Below, piece after piece: positions 18,686 to 26,943 of a stretch of 64,000 bases of DNA; the stretch's first letter is position 1; each line of letters starts with the position of its first letter. Source of the stretch: Luteibacter rhizovicinus (lineage in GTDB: Bacteria > Pseudomonadota > Gammaproteobacteria > Xanthomonadales > Rhodanobacteraceae). The notes below the pieces were generated by a model. The model was given only the letters and a program-made list of their open reading frames with translations. It did not search any database and was not told the DNA's origin. Both the position numbers and the translations under genes were made by a program. The DNA lies in NCBI RefSeq assembly GCF_004342265.1, contig NZ_SMCS01000002.1, positions 884,027 through 948,026 of the forward strand, written 5' to 3'.

Positions 18686-19441
18686 TCAAGGCGCGAGGAA
18701 ACCGAAGGTTTTCAGGATCGCCTGCCCGTCGTTCGACAGCACGAAGTCTTCGAATGCTTTCGCTTCGCCGGCCTGTTTCGAACCGGCGACCACGGCGACC
18801 GGATAGCTGATGGGTTTAGGCGTCGGCACGACGGCGGCCACGGTCACCTTGTCTTTCATGATGGCGGCGTCGGTGGCGAAGACGAAGCCGGCGTCGACCT
18901 CGCCGCGCGCGACATAGTCGAGACTCTGGCGTACGTTCTGCGCCAGCACGCCCTTTGCCGACACGGCGTCCCAAAGGCCCGATGCTTCGAGCGCCGCACG
19001 GGTATAGCGACCCACGGGCACCGACGCGGGATCGCCATAGGCCACGCGATGCACGTCCGCGCGCTTCAGATCGGCGGCCGAGGAAATCGCCGTCTTGCCG
19101 TCGGCCGGAACGATCAGCACGAGGCGATTCGTCGCGAAATTTTTCCGCGTCGCCGCATCGACTGCCTTCGCTTCGACCGCCTTGTCCATCGCCGTCTGGT
19201 CGGCCGAGGCGAACACGTCCGCTGGCGCACCGCTGGCGATCTGGCGCAACAGCACGTCGGATGCGGCGAAATTCAATACGACGTGCGTGCCGGGATGCTT
19301 CGCTTCATAAGCCTTGCCGACGGCCTGGAAGGCGTCGGTGAGGCTGGAAGCGGCGGACACGACAAGGTCGGCGGCGGATACCGCGGTGACGCCGGCAAGC
19401 AAGGCGGCGGCGAGGGCAATACGCGGGAAGATTCGGCGCAT
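18686..19441 (-). CDS. modA: Periplasmic molybdate-binding protein
   Basis: The 251 residues start with a signal peptide cleaved after AVSA (about residue 23). The mature protein begins ADLVVSAASSLTDAFQAVGKAYEAKHPG, the signature of ModA; the serines of SAASS coordinate the oxyanion in the family. ASGAPADVFASAD and the C-terminal FVLSNDGQAILKTFGF complete a type II periplasmic binding fold. It captures molybdate or tungstate and hands it to ModBC, supplying molybdenum cofactor synthesis. It is the first gene of the operon. I could not identify a convincing ModE box or Moco riboswitch in the 264 bp upstream. Confidence 0.95.
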   Translation of the reverse strand: MRRIFPRIALAAALLAGVTAVSAADLVVSAASSLTDAFQAVGKAYEAKHPGTHVVLNFAASDVLLRQIASGAPADVFASADQTAMDKAVEAKAVDAATRKNFATNRLVLIVPADGKTAISSAADLKRADVHRVAYGDPASVPVGRYTRAALEASGLWDAVSAKGVLAQNVRQSLDYVARGEVDAGFVFATDAAIMKDKVTVAAVVPTPKPISYPVAVVAGSKQAGEAKAFEDFVLSNDGQAILKTFGFLAP

Positions 19442-19548
19442 GATCCGTGGCTCCGATGGCGAATGAGCGCCATAGTGGGCGGTGGCGTGCGAGGGGTCAA
19501 TGTGGGGCGGGCGGGAGAGGAAAGGTCGACGAAAACTCCCTCACCGTC

Positions 19549-19568
19549 GCCCCTGCGCAGGCAGGGGC
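19549..19568. repeat. Intergenic hairpin repeat (GCCCCTGC-GCAG-GCAGGGGC)
   Basis: The eight-base arms pair perfectly around a four-base loop. It lies in the 264-bp gap between the divergent modA and DUF2946 genes, followed by a short GTGCG tandem run. The gap also has a GC hairpin at about 19675-19692 followed by TTTT, just before the DUF2946 start. No firm promoter was recognised. Confidence 0.5.
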
Positions 19569-19705
19569 CCAGTGCGGTGCGGTGCGGTGAGTTTCGCGAT
19601 CGCGCCCCGACCATGCTCTGAAGACGCGGCCGTTTGTCGCAGCCCCAACGCGACATCCGCGTGCGATCATCCCTGGACCCCGGTCCGGGGTTCAGTTTTC
19701 AGGGG

Positions 19706-20089
19706 ATGCGCGTGCATCGTGGCGTAACGCAGAGCCGGTTCATGGCGTGGATGGCGATGTTCGCCATCTGGCTGTCGATCCTGGCGCCGGTGGCCTCCAG
19801 GGCCATGCCGGCGGCGTCCGCCTTTCCCGAGCTCGGCGCATGGTGCGAAGGCCGCGCCGGCCTCGTCGACCATGCCCAGCCCGATGGCCACGACATCGGC
19901 CACATGGATGCCTGCGGTTACTGCACGCTGCTGGCCCAGAATCCCACGGTCGGTACGGTTGCCTTCGTCGCGCACCTGCTTCCCCTCTCCGGTTTCGTCG
20001 CCGCCACGCTGCCGGTCAAGCACGGCATCGATGCACCGCTCGTCCTTCATGCACCGCCACGTGGTCCACCGCGCTTCGCGAACGTCTGA
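19706..20089 (+). CDS. DUF2946 family protein, probable metal-associated membrane or exported protein
   Basis: I choose ATG 19706 (MRVHRGVTQSRFMAWMAMF, 127 residues), preceded by CAGGGG; a longer frame from 19634 is less likely. A hydrophobic N-terminal segment (AMFAIWLSILAPVASRAMPA) suggests export. The centre is His/Asp-rich (DHAQPDGHDIGHMDACGYC) with the CxxC pair found in DUF2946 proteins, which could bind metal. Family members are commonly encoded beside TonB receptors for copper or related metals; here a TonB receptor gene starts 41 bp downstream. The function is inferred from context only. Confidence 0.75.
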   Translation: MRVHRGVTQSRFMAWMAMFAIWLSILAPVASRAMPAASAFPELGAWCEGRAGLVDHAQPDGHDIGHMDACGYCTLLAQNPTVGTVAFVAHLLPLSGFVAATLPVKHGIDAPLVLHAPPRGPPRFANV

Positions 20090-20130
20090 TCCTCCCGATC
20101 CCCTCGTTCTCCGAAAACCGGATAGTTCAC

Positions 20131-22410
20131 ATGTCGATTCGTTCCCTGTACGAAGGCGGCCCACTGGCTGTCGCCATCGCGTGCGCATTCGCGCTGCCGG
20201 CTTATGCCGACGAGCCGCAGCGCGCGCAGACCCTTAAGGAAATACGCGTTTCCGCCACCGGCGACGCACCCGCCGTCGATCCCAACATTCCCGCCGTCGT
20301 CGAAAGCGTAACGGCCGCGAAGCTCGACCGGCTGAACATCGTCAACGCCGAAGACGCGCTGAAGTACATGCCGGCTTTCGGCATCCGCAAACGTTTCGTC
20401 GGCGACGAGAACGCGACGTTCTCCGTACGCGGCACCAGCAACCAGCAGAGCGCCCGTGGCCTGGTCTATCTCGACGGTTTGCTGCTCAGCAACTTGCTTG
20501 GAAATACCTGGGGAACCCCGCCGCGCTGGTCGATGGCGTTTCCGGACAACCTCGCGCGTGTCGACGTCATCTATGGCGCTTACTCGGCGCTCTATCCCGG
20601 CAACTCCATCGGCGCGACGGTCGTGATGACGACGCGCATGCCCACGAAGCTGGAGATGACCGCCGAAGTACAGGGATTCACCCAAAACGTCGATACCTAC
20701 GGCGTGAATCGCGACTTCGGCGGCAGCCGGCAGGCCGCGACGCTGGGCGATCGCATCGGCAATCTGTCCCTCCTGATCGGCGTGGCGCATCTGCAAGCCA
20801 ACGGACAGCCGCTGGTCTATGCGACGCAGAACCTTTCGTCGCGCCCCGGCACCGTCAATCCGGTAACCGGCGCCATCGCCGACACGGGGGCGAACGGCCT
20901 CCCGCGCCAGGTGCTCGGCGTCAACAGCGAGGGCCAGGAAGCGACGAGCCAGGACGAAGCCCGGATCAAGCTTGCCTATGATTTCACACCGACCCTGCAG
21001 GGCGGCCTGACGATGGGTTACTGGAATCAGGACCTCTCGCATCGCACGGAGAGCTTCCTGCGCGATGCTTCGGGACGTCCTGTTTACAGCGGCACGGTAA
21101 GTATCGATGGTCGGCAATACACGTTGCCCGCGAACTTCTTTGCTCCGAGCACGCGACAGAGCCGCAATTATCTTTATGGCGCATCCCTCGGCACGCATAA
21201 CGAGACGGGCTGGAACGTCGAGGCCAACGCCTCGTACTTCGACATGGACCGCAACCGCGATCGCGTGGCTTCGTCCGTCACGGACAATGGCGCGGGACAG
21301 CTCACCGCAGGCGACGGCAGCCGCTGGCGAACCTTCGATCTGCGCGCCAGTTACCGGCCCGAAACCCTCGCGCCCAATAGCCATTGGGTGAGCTTCGGCT
21401 ATCACTACGACGGCTACGCGCTGAAGAACGAGGTATCGGCTCTCACCCAGTGGCGCAGCGGTGGCGCCGGCGCGGACCAGGGCGGCAACGGCGGCAGCAC
21501 GCAGACCCAGGCCGTTTACATTCAGGACACCTGGCAGCTCGCCGATCGCTGGCAACTCACGACCGGCGCACGCTTCGAGCAGTGGCGCGCCTTCGACGGT
21601 ACGCGTGCCACGGCGACGGCGTCGACGAACTATCCACAGCGCAAGGAAACGCACACGTCGCCCAAGGCGTCGCTGTCATGGCAGGCGGCGGACAATCTCG
21701 TGCTGCGATTTTCGGCGGCGCGCGCCTACCGCTTTCCGACGGTGAGCGAACTCTTCCAGGGTACGTTCAACGGCATTTCGCTCGTCAACAACGATCCTAA
21801 TCTGAAACCCGAAAACGATCTGTCGCGCGAACTGACGGCCGAGTGGTACCACCCCAACAGCGTGACGCGTTTCTCGCTCTATCGCAGCGATACGCGCAAT
21901 ACGCTGTTCAGTCAGACCGACACGACCGTGTTCCCCAACGTCACCAATGTCCAGAACGTGGGACTCGTACGCACGCGCGGCGCCGAAGCCAGCTACGACG
22001 GCCAGGGCGTGTGGTGGGACCGGCTGGATCTTTCCGCCAACGCGGCGTACACGCAGGCCACGACGGTGCGCAACGAGCGCAATCCGGCATCGGTGGGCAA
22101 GCAGTTCTATCGCATTCCGCGCTGGCGGGCGAACCTGGTCGCGACGCTGCATACCTCGGAACGCACCATGCTGACGCTGGCGGGCCGGTATTCCGGGCGC
22201 CAGTACAACACGCTGGACCATAGCGACATCGACCCGAATACGTTCGGCGGCGCCAGCGCGTTCCTTACCTGGGATGCGAAGCTGGTTTACCGGCCCACCG
22301 ATCATCTCGACCTGGGCGTTGGCGTCGACAACCTCACCGATCGTCGTTACTACGTCTATTACCCCTACCCGTCGCGCACGGTGATGGTCGAAGCGAAGTA
22401 CAGACTGTGA
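20131..22410 (+). CDS. TonB-dependent outer-membrane receptor
   Basis: ATG 20131 (MSIRSLYEGGPLAVAIACAF) starts a 759-residue protein with a signal peptide ending near AYA; upstream open frame is a shadow. Residues about 35-145 form the plug domain (TLKEIRVSATG, VVESVTAAKLDRLNIVNAEDALKYMPAF, FSVRGTSNQQSARGLVYLDGL). The rest is a 22-strand barrel with the TonB-box-3-like NLTDRRYYVYYPYPSRTVMVEAKYRL terminus ending in aromatic-Arg-Leu, suited to BAM assembly. It imports a scarce substrate using TonB energy. The DUF2946 neighbour hints at a metal or metal chelate such as copper, but the substrate is not proven. A strong hairpin terminator follows. Confidence 0.88.
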   Translation: MSIRSLYEGGPLAVAIACAFALPAYADEPQRAQTLKEIRVSATGDAPAVDPNIPAVVESVTAAKLDRLNIVNAEDALKYMPAFGIRKRFVGDENATFSVRGTSNQQSARGLVYLDGLLLSNLLGNTWGTPPRWSMAFPDNLARVDVIYGAYSALYPGNSIGATVVMTTRMPTKLEMTAEVQGFTQNVDTYGVNRDFGGSRQAATLGDRIGNLSLLIGVAHLQANGQPLVYATQNLSSRPGTVNPVTGAIADTGANGLPRQVLGVNSEGQEATSQDEARIKLAYDFTPTLQGGLTMGYWNQDLSHRTESFLRDASGRPVYSGTVSIDGRQYTLPANFFAPSTRQSRNYLYGASLGTHNETGWNVEANASYFDMDRNRDRVASSVTDNGAGQLTAGDGSRWRTFDLRASYRPETLAPNSHWVSFGYHYDGYALKNEVSALTQWRSGGAGADQGGNGGSTQTQAVYIQDTWQLADRWQLTTGARFEQWRAFDGTRATATASTNYPQRKETHTSPKASLSWQAADNLVLRFSAARAYRFPTVSELFQGTFNGISLVNNDPNLKPENDLSRELTAEWYHPNSVTRFSLYRSDTRNTLFSQTDTTVFPNVTNVQNVGLVRTRGAEASYDGQGVWWDRLDLSANAAYTQATTVRNERNPASVGKQFYRIPRWRANLVATLHTSERTMLTLAGRYSGRQYNTLDHSDIDPNTFGGASAFLTWDAKLVYRPTDHLDLGVGVDNLTDRRYYVYYPYPSRTVMVEAKYRL

Positions 22411-22417
22411 ATGGATA

Positions 22418-22443
22418 AAGGAGCGCGGCGAGCCGCGCTCCTT
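22418..22443 (+). terminator. Hairpin terminator after the TonB receptor gene
   Basis: A perfect 12-bp stem (AAGGAGCGCGGC with its complement) closes a two-base gap and is followed by ATAT. It lies 7 bp after the receptor stop and 21 bp from the end of the convergent PhzF gene, so it could stop transcription from both sides. Confidence 0.7.
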
Positions 22444-22464
22444 ATATCGGCATCGAAGCGGACG

Positions 22465-23295
22465 TTACAGACTGACGCTACCGTCGATGCACGTCACCGC
22501 CGATCCGCCGATCCAGATGTCGCCATCGATGCTTTCGATGTAGACACGGCCGGCGCGGCCAAGTGCCGTGCCCTGCGCCGCCACGTAGCGGGACGGTAGA
22601 CGGCCGCTTCCGATCAGCCACTGTGCGATACCCGCATTCAGGCTGCCGGTTGCCGGGTCCTCGGGCATGCCGTCGCCGGGAATGAAGGCGCGGACCTCCA
22701 CATCCGCGTCGCCGTTCCTCCACGGTGCGACGACACCGACTTTCATGCCGGCGAGGATGTTTCGATCGGGTTTCGCCGCCAGTACATCCTCGCGATCCTC
22801 GAGCAGGACGGCCAGCCAGCCCGGGCCGTTATCGACCCAGGTCGCGGCAACGACACGATCGCGGCCGATAGCCAGTCCACGGCATATGCGTTCGATGGTT
22901 TCTTCGTCGAGCGGGCCATCGCGACGCAGTGGCGGCGCGGCGAAGGCCAGGCGCTCTCCGTCGAGGCGAATCCGGATGGGCCCGACACCGCATTCCTGCA
23001 CGACGTGTTTCGCCTTCGGACGCCCGCCCGCTTCCAACCATGCACGACACGATCCCAGTGTGGGATGGCCCGCGAACGGCAGCTCGCCGGTCGTCGTGAA
23101 GATACGCACGCGATAATCCGCATCGGGCAGCGTCGGCCGGAGCAGGAAGGTCGTTTCGCTGAGATTCGTCCACCGCGCGAACGCGGTCATCTGTTCGTCC
23201 GACAGACCGTCGGCATCGAGTACGACGGCAAGGGGGTTGCCCTGGGTGGGCGTCGACGTGAAGACGTCGAGCTGCTTGAAGGGGAAGGTGGTCAT
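22465..23295 (-). CDS. PhzF-family isomerase
   Basis: The 276 residues match the PhzF/YddE fold: FKQLDVFTSTPTQGNPLAVVLDADGLSDEQM at the start with the conserved GNPLAVV, then the second-lobe signature RAFIPGDGMPEDPATGSLNAGIAQWL with DPATGS. The glutamate expected after TxFL in the catalytic NLSETTFLLRP string is present. Characterised PhzF isomerises a phenazine precursor, but most genomic members lie outside phenazine clusters and act on unknown substrates; no phenazine genes are seen here. It is a cytoplasmic single-gene unit, convergent with the TonB receptor gene. Confidence 0.9.
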   Translation of the reverse strand: MTTFPFKQLDVFTSTPTQGNPLAVVLDADGLSDEQMTAFARWTNLSETTFLLRPTLPDADYRVRIFTTTGELPFAGHPTLGSCRAWLEAGGRPKAKHVVQECGVGPIRIRLDGERLAFAAPPLRRDGPLDEETIERICRGLAIGRDRVVAATWVDNGPGWLAVLLEDREDVLAAKPDRNILAGMKVGVVAPWRNGDADVEVRAFIPGDGMPEDPATGSLNAGIAQWLIGSGRLPSRYVAAQGTALGRAGRVYIESIDGDIWIGGSAVTCIDGSVSL

Positions 23296-23445
23296 GGGAG
23301 GGGATGATAGTGGGACGCCACGCGGGTCTCACGCTTACTGCGAGACCGTGGGAATGGCCCCGCGCGACTGACCCGGCCCGGGGGCATATCCCGTGTCCAG
23401 CAATCCGTTGTACCCTTTGCGCCGCAACGACGTAATCGTTTTCAC

Positions 23446-23459
23446 GTAACGCACGTTAC
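23446..23459. promoter_or_regulatory. Possible operator upstream of the GH3 gene
   Basis: GTAACG and CGTTAC are separated by CA, 102 bp before the GH3 start, next to ACGTAATCGTTTTCAC. Short near-palindromes of this type serve as operators for LacI- or TetR-type regulators, but no regulator gene is adjacent. Confidence 0.3.
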
Positions 23460-23560
23460 ATGGCCCGGAAGCGGGTCGATACCGGTATGCTTCGCGGCCT
23501 GTTCCCCCGCTGCGGTCGTGACGTGCCGTTGTGCCCCCCCTGCTGCAAGAGTGTTCGCCC

Positions 23561-25726
23561 ATGATTCGTGATCCCCGCATCGAAGACCTCATCGCCCGCA
23601 TGACCGTCGAAGAGAAGGTCGGCCAGTTGGGCGTGTTCGCCGATGCCGTCCGCCCCTTCGCGCCGGACGTGAACCCGGAAGTGAACGCACGCGGCGCGAG
23701 CGAAGTGCTGGATCAGATCCGGGCTGGCCTCGTCGGCGCGCTGTTTAACGGCGTGGGGGCGCTGGAAGGTCGCGAGGCACAGCGCGTTGCCATCGAAGAA
23801 AGCCGCCTGGGCATTCCGCTGATCCTCGGCGCCGATGTGATCCACGGCATGCGCACCGTGTTCCCGATTCCGCTCGGCGAAGCCGCCAGCTTCGAACCGG
23901 ACCTGGCCGAGCGCACCGCGCGGGTCACCGCGGTCGAAGCCACCGCGGCGGGCATCCACTGGACCTACGCTCCCGCCGTCGACATCGCGCGCGACCAGCG
24001 CTGGGGTCGCGGTGCGGAAGGTTCGGGCGAGGATGTCGTGCTGGGTAGTGCCTTCGCCGCGGCTCGCGTCCGTGGTTTCCAGGGCACCGACCTGACGGCA
24101 ACCGATTCGCTGCTGTCCACGCCCAAGCATTTCGCCGCCTATGGCGCGGTGGCCGGCGGCATGGAATACAACAGCGTCGATATCTCCGAGCAGACCCTGC
24201 GCGACGTGCACCTGCCGCCCTTCAAGGCGGCGCTCGACGCGGGCGCGCTGACGATCATGAGCGCATTCAACGACATCAATGGCGTGCCGGCGTCGGCCAG
24301 TCGCGAACTGATGACGGACATCCTGCGCGGCGAATGGGCGTTCGAAGGCTTCGTCGTCTCCGATTACACGGCCGATTTCGAACTGGTCGCGCACGGCTAC
24401 GCCGCCGACGAACGCGACGCCGCGCGCCTGGCGTTTATCGCAGGCGTGGACATGAGCATGCAAAGCGGCCTGTATGCCGCGCATCTTCCCGACCTGATCG
24501 AGAAGGGCGAAGTCTCGATGGAGATGCTCGACGAAAGCGTGCGTCGCGTGCTTTCGGTGAAATCCGCGATCGGTTTGTTCGACAATCCGTACCGCTCGCT
24601 CGATCCCGTGCGCGAAGCCGACGATTCGCTGCGCGAAGCCCACGGCGAACTGGCACGCGATGCGGCACGACGTTCCATCGTGATGCTGAAGAACGATGGC
24701 GTGCTTCCGTTGCGCAAGACGGGGCAGCGCGTGGCGTTGATCGGACCCTTCGGCGCGGACCAGGACAACCTCGAAGGCTGCTGGACCCTGTTTGGCGACA
24801 AGACGCGTCACGTCGATATCGCCAGCGGTCTGCGCGCCGTACTTCCAGAACTGGTAGTGGTGGAAGGCTCGGGTATCGAAGAGCCCATCGAAGGCGGCAT
24901 CGAAGCCGCTGTCGCCGCGGCGAAGGCCGCCGATGTCGTGCTTCTGGCCGTCGGCGAGCCTCAGAATTATTCGGGCGAGGCACAGTCGCGCACGCAGATT
25001 ATCGTGCCGCCCGCGCAGCAGCAGCTGATCGAAGCCGTGGCTGCTACCGGCACACCTGTCGTCATCCTGCTGAAGAACGGACGTGCGCTCGCCCTCACCG
25101 GCGCGGTCCGCAACGCAAACGCCATTCTCGTCACGTGGTTCCTCGGCAGCCAGACGGGTCCCGCGATCGCCGATGTCGTGTTCGGCGATTACAACCCGGC
25201 AGGTCGCCTGCCCGTCAGCTTCCCGCAGGACGCGGGCCAGCAGCCGTTCTTCTACAACCACCTGCGCACCGGCCGTCCCGAACTCGCCGACCAGCCGCCT
25301 GCATTCAAGTCGCGATGGCGCGAGATCACGCATGAAGCGCTGTATCCGTTCGGACACGGCCTCAGCTACACGACGTTCGAGTACACCGCGCCGAAGGTCA
25401 GTGCCGCGAGCATCGGCTGGAACGACACCCTTGTCGTCAGCACTACCGTCACCAACACCGGCAAGGTGGCCGGCGAAGAAGTCGTCCAGCTCTACGTGCA
25501 CGATCGCGTCGCCAGTCGCGTGCGCCCCGTCAAGGAACTGAAGGGCTTCCGCAAGATTCATCTCGTACCCGGCGCGTCGGTCGAAGTCAGCTTCGAGCTG
25601 ACCCGCGCCGATGTCGCGTTCACGCAACGCGATGGCACGTTCACCGCCGAGCCCGGCGCGTTCGACGTCTGGATCGCAGGATCGTCGGAAGGCGGCGAAG
25701 CGGCGGAGTTCACGCTGCGCGGTTGA
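23561..25726 (+). CDS. Glycoside hydrolase family 3 beta-glucosidase
   Basis: I use ATG 23561 (MIRDPRIEDLIARMTVEEKVGQLG, 721 residues); a GTG 30 bp earlier exists but lacks support. The order is the GH3 N-terminal barrel, the C-terminal alpha-beta sandwich, and a fibronectin-III-like domain from about residue 630 (EVVQLYVHDRVASRVRPVKELKGF). The catalytic nucleophile is D268 in GFVVSDY, and KHFAAYG supplies the Lys-His substrate-binding pair. No signal peptide is visible, so it probably works in the cytoplasm, unlike periplasmic BglX. It releases terminal beta-linked glucose or xylose from oligosaccharides; the exact substrate is not determined. It stands alone with no transporter beside it. 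Confidence 0.9.
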   Translation: MIRDPRIEDLIARMTVEEKVGQLGVFADAVRPFAPDVNPEVNARGASEVLDQIRAGLVGALFNGVGALEGREAQRVAIEESRLGIPLILGADVIHGMRTVFPIPLGEAASFEPDLAERTARVTAVEATAAGIHWTYAPAVDIARDQRWGRGAEGSGEDVVLGSAFAAARVRGFQGTDLTATDSLLSTPKHFAAYGAVAGGMEYNSVDISEQTLRDVHLPPFKAALDAGALTIMSAFNDINGVPASASRELMTDILRGEWAFEGFVVSDYTADFELVAHGYAADERDAARLAFIAGVDMSMQSGLYAAHLPDLIEKGEVSMEMLDESVRRVLSVKSAIGLFDNPYRSLDPVREADDSLREAHGELARDAARRSIVMLKNDGVLPLRKTGQRVALIGPFGADQDNLEGCWTLFGDKTRHVDIASGLRAVLPELVVVEGSGIEEPIEGGIEAAVAAAKAADVVLLAVGEPQNYSGEAQSRTQIIVPPAQQQLIEAVAATGTPVVILLKNGRALALTGAVRNANAILVTWFLGSQTGPAIADVVFGDYNPAGRLPVSFPQDAGQQPFFYNHLRTGRPELADQPPAFKSRWREITHEALYPFGHGLSYTTFEYTAPKVSAASIGWNDTLVVSTTVTNTGKVAGEEVVQLYVHDRVASRVRPVKELKGFRKIHLVPGASVEVSFELTRADVAFTQRDGTFTAEPGAFDVWIAGSSEGGEAAEFTLRG

Positions 25727-25813
25727 TGGTGAGTCGGGCATACCGACCTTTGGGCAATGGGGTCGCGCTGCATGCAGGCGCATAATCGGCGGCAGTCCCG
25801 ACGGAGCTTCGCC

Positions 25814-26599
25814 ATGCATGATCTGACCGACAAAGTCACCCTCGTTACCGGTGCCGCCAGCGGTATCGGCCGCGAAATCGCACGCGCCTATGCGCGCGCC
25901 GGCGCAAGAGTCGTCGTCGCCGATATCAACGAAGACGCCGCGCTTGCCACCGCGCAGGCGATGATCGCCGAAGGCGGCCAGGCGATGGGTATCGCTATGG
26001 ATGTCTCCGACGAGGCGCAGGTCGATGCCGGATTCGCCAGCATCGCGTCGGCATGGGGGCCAGTCGATGTTCTGGTAAGCAATGCCGGCGTGCAGGTCAT
26101 CTCGCCGCTGGTCGACTTCGCGTTCGCCGACTGGAAACGCATGCTTGCGATCCATCTCGATGGCGCATTTCTCACGACACGCGCCGCGATGCGCCAGATG
26201 ATCCCGACGGGACGCGGCGGTTCCATCATCCTCATGGGGTCGGCGCATTCGCACGTCGCGTCGAAATTCAAAGCGCCGTATGTCACCGCAAAACACGGCC
26301 TCCTTGGCCTCGCACGCACGGTGGCGAAGGAAGGCGCGGAGCACGCCATTCGCGCCAATGTGATCTGCCCCGGTTTCGTGCGCACGCCGCTGGTAGAAAA
26401 GCAGATTCCCGAACAAGCGAAGGAACTCGGCATCACGGAAGAGGAAGTGATCCGCAACGTGATGTTGAAAGACACGGTCGATGGCGAATTCACCACGGTG
26501 AAAGACATCGCGGACGTCGCGTTATTCCTGGCTGCATTCGGCTCGAACGCCCTGACAGGCCAGTCCATTACCGTGAGCCACGGCTGGTACATGAGCTAA
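25814..26599 (+). CDS. 3-hydroxybutyrate dehydrogenase (short-chain dehydrogenase)
   Basis: ATG 25814 ([19 protein letters not shown]) gives 261 residues, the usual length of the enzyme. The NAD-binding motif TGAASGIG lies at about 11-18, the NAG motif follows at SNAG, and the active site is Y156-V-T-A-K160. The C-terminal stretch [27 protein letters not shown] followed by [14 protein letters not shown] is characteristic of D-beta-hydroxybutyrate dehydrogenases. It oxidises 3-hydroxybutyrate to acetoacetate with NAD in the cytoplasm, linked to polyhydroxybutyrate turnover. No phaZ or CoA-transferase gene lies nearby. Confidence 0.88.
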   Translation: MHDLTDKVTLVTGAASGIGREIARAYARAGARVVVADINEDAALATAQAMIAEGGQAMGIAMDVSDEAQVDAGFASIASAWGPVDVLVSNAGVQVISPLVDFAFADWKRMLAIHLDGAFLTTRAAMRQMIPTGRGGSIILMGSAHSHVASKFKAPYVTAKHGLLGLARTVAKEGAEHAIRANVICPGFVRTPLVEKQIPEQAKELGITEEEVIRNVMLKDTVDGEFTTVKDIADVALFLAAFGSNALTGQSITVSHGWYMS

Positions 26600-26943
26600 C
26601 CGCCGGTTGAACGTCGCAGGGTTAACGTCCTACTTCCCGACATCGGTGACATCGCTCTGGACCTTCAGGAACATCTCGGTCGGATGTTCGCCCAACGCCC
26701 GCTCGAAGGCGACCTCGGGGTTGCTCCGGATGGCGGTGAGACGCCGTGAAGAGGACCTTCGCGAACGTTCGGAAGTTCTCTGGTTTCTCCATGTCCGACC
26801 AGATGCTCTGCGACGCAGTATCGGAAAGTGAAACATCGCGGTGAGTTCCTGCTGCCGCACTGACGGATGAGGCCTACACGCCGAGACGAATATGCCTAAT
26901 CACACTCGATCATTGACCGTCTAAGCTGCCGTGCATTACTCAC
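26600..26943. other. Gene-poor gap with a possible gene remnant
   Basis: These 344 bp hold no complete gene I can support. A minus-strand frame ending at 26630 reads NPEVAFERALGEHPTEMFLKVQSD, which looks protein-like but is short and has no recognisable family. The stretch is less GC-rich than its surroundings, like the damaged peptidase that follows, and may be decayed or transferred DNA. Confidence 0.4.

Noticed and set aside
22465..23295. A phenazine biosynthesis locus
   Set aside because: Only a PhzF-fold isomerase is present; no phzA-E or phzG genes are in the window.
23456..26416. A 986-codon frame antisense to the GH3 and dehydrogenase genes
   Set aside because: It spans two convincing genes on the other strand and shows no domain.
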